The notes beneath the pieces are model-generated. The model was not told the DNA's origin and ran no database searches. It was given only the letters and a program-made list of their open reading frames with translations. A program made the translations under genes and the position numbers. Below are positions 30,085 to 30,495 of a stretch of 30,495 nucleotides of DNA, one piece after another. This DNA comes from DASZMJ01 sp035551935. Lineage in GTDB: Bacteria; Planctomycetota; Planctomycetia; Isosphaerales; Isosphaeraceae. The first letter of the stretch is position 1. Every line of letters starts with the position of its first letter. The stretch lies in NCBI GenBank assembly GCA_035551935.1, contig DASZMJ010000359.1, forward strand, positions 1 through 30,495. The letters run 5' to 3'.

Positions 30085-30280
30085 TCGGAGTTGGTGGCCG
30101 GCGCGGCGTCCCGCCGCGGCCGGCGAACAGGGAACCCGGTGCGATTCCGGGACGGCCCCGCCGCTGTAACCGAGCGACTGAGAAGGATACGGGCGACGCA
30201 CCTCCACTCGCCATTGTCGGCCTTGCCGACGAGAAGGCCCGCCGCCCCAGCTCGGGAGTCAGAAGACCTACCAACGCCGA
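30085..30280 (+). promoter_or_regulatory. cobalamin (B12) riboswitch
   Basis: The hallmark core is present on the plus strand: GGGAACCCGGTGCGATTCC, then GGGACGGCCCCGCC and CGCTGTAACC, and near the 3' end GAGTCAGAAGACCTACC. The closing stem P1 forms between GTTGGT (30090-30095) and ACCAAC (30270-30275), extended by TCGG (30085-30088) with CCGA (30277-30280). It senses adenosylcobalamin or a related form and normally shuts off B12 uptake, synthesis or B12-alternative genes. No T-tract follows, so control is probably at translation. The regulated gene lies to the right, mostly outside the window. The riboswitch does not face the Nramp gene. Confidence 0.92.
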
Positions 30281-30437
30281 CGTGGGCCAGCGCCCTGCGA
30301 GGGACGGGCCGGCCGACCTGGACACTCCACCACTCCTCCCCGAGACCCAGCGGCCCCCGACCGCCTCCGTTCGGACCACCCGCGCGCCCCCCCCGCGCGC
30401 CGGGCCCTCGCGGGGCTCGACCGGCCGCGACACGGCC

Positions 30438-30495
30438 ATGACACGCCATCTCCCAATTCCCCGACCCGACGGGCCGGTCGGGTGGCACGCCCCGA
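30438..30495 (+). CDS. possible N-terminus of the riboswitch-controlled gene (partial)
   Basis: An ATG at 30438 opens a frame reading MTRHLPIPRPDGPVGWHAP up to the window edge, about 160 bases beyond the riboswitch. No clear Shine-Dalgarno is seen, and 19 residues are too few to recognise a family. The true start could also lie beyond the window. It is listed because the riboswitch requires a downstream plus-strand gene. Confidence 0.3.
   Translation, partial: MTRHLPIPRPDGPVGWHAP

Noticed and set aside
30085..30441. Open frames across the riboswitch, including the upstream extension of the Nramp gene
   Set aside because: The RNA aptamer hallmarks explain the sequence, and the extended translations have no homology.
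1..30495. tRNA, rRNA, insertion sequences or integrases
   Set aside because: No cloverleaf with the usual GTTCRA-type arm, no rRNA core sequence and no transposase or recombinase motif was seen on either strand.

Overview
The window is very GC-rich and nearly all genes use G/C in the third codon position. Its protein families point to a planctomycete, most likely of the Isosphaeraceae type: a TIGR03067 protein, a DUF1080 (3-keto-disaccharide hydrolase-like) protein, a DUF1573 protein, Uma2-family nucleases, a multiheme cytochrome lipoprotein, an FHA/propeller fusion and a GbsR/MarR regulator. The placement is inferred from gene content; there is no rRNA or tRNA here to confirm it.

Layout, left to right. 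1-1478: a truncated Uma2-family gene (minus) diverges from a DnaA-like ATPase paralogue (plus). 1642-5411 (minus): a TIGR03067 protein, then hemW preceded by a NifU-domain gene, a glycine-rich RRM protein, a second Uma2 gene and a DUF962 membrane protein. 5557-8296 (minus): a DUF1573 protein and a four-heme cytochrome lipoprotein in one operon. 8578-9141 (plus): a GbsR/MarR regulator with its own promoter and an operator-like palindrome. 9256-21794 (minus): a long run of envelope proteins, namely a DUF1080 protein, a squalene-cyclase-like repeat/HEAT protein, a single-pass membrane protein, a degenerate FHA + TM + propeller protein, a TPR + solute-binding-protein fusion and a large hypothetical. 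21957-25350: a small hypothetical diverging from a YceF-type Maf pyrophosphatase, then a trypsin-like protease/beta-propeller fusion. 25355-25851 (minus): a compact toxin-antitoxin-like pair. 25938-29976 (minus): an MMPL/RND exporter and a divergent Nramp-family transporter. 30045-30495 (plus): a promoter, a cobalamin riboswitch and the possible first codons of the gene it controls.

The clearest structure beyond the genes is a dispersed family of paired inverted palindromes (five complete copies plus one half copy), confined to gaps between same-strand genes. Copies differ by paired changes in the two arms. Two loci also share an upstream leader module, so the repeat looks modular. No transposase is present, so these would be non-autonomous REP/BIME-like elements.

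Several proteins keep a fold but lose family hallmark residues (FHA, Nramp, DnaA domain IV, cyclase-like), which suggests repurposed functions. hemW has no usual start codon: its best start is a CTG overlapping the stop of the NifU-domain gene. Recognisable sigma-70-like promoters (TTGAC-type -35, TAGAAT or GATAAT-type -10) precede many transcription units.
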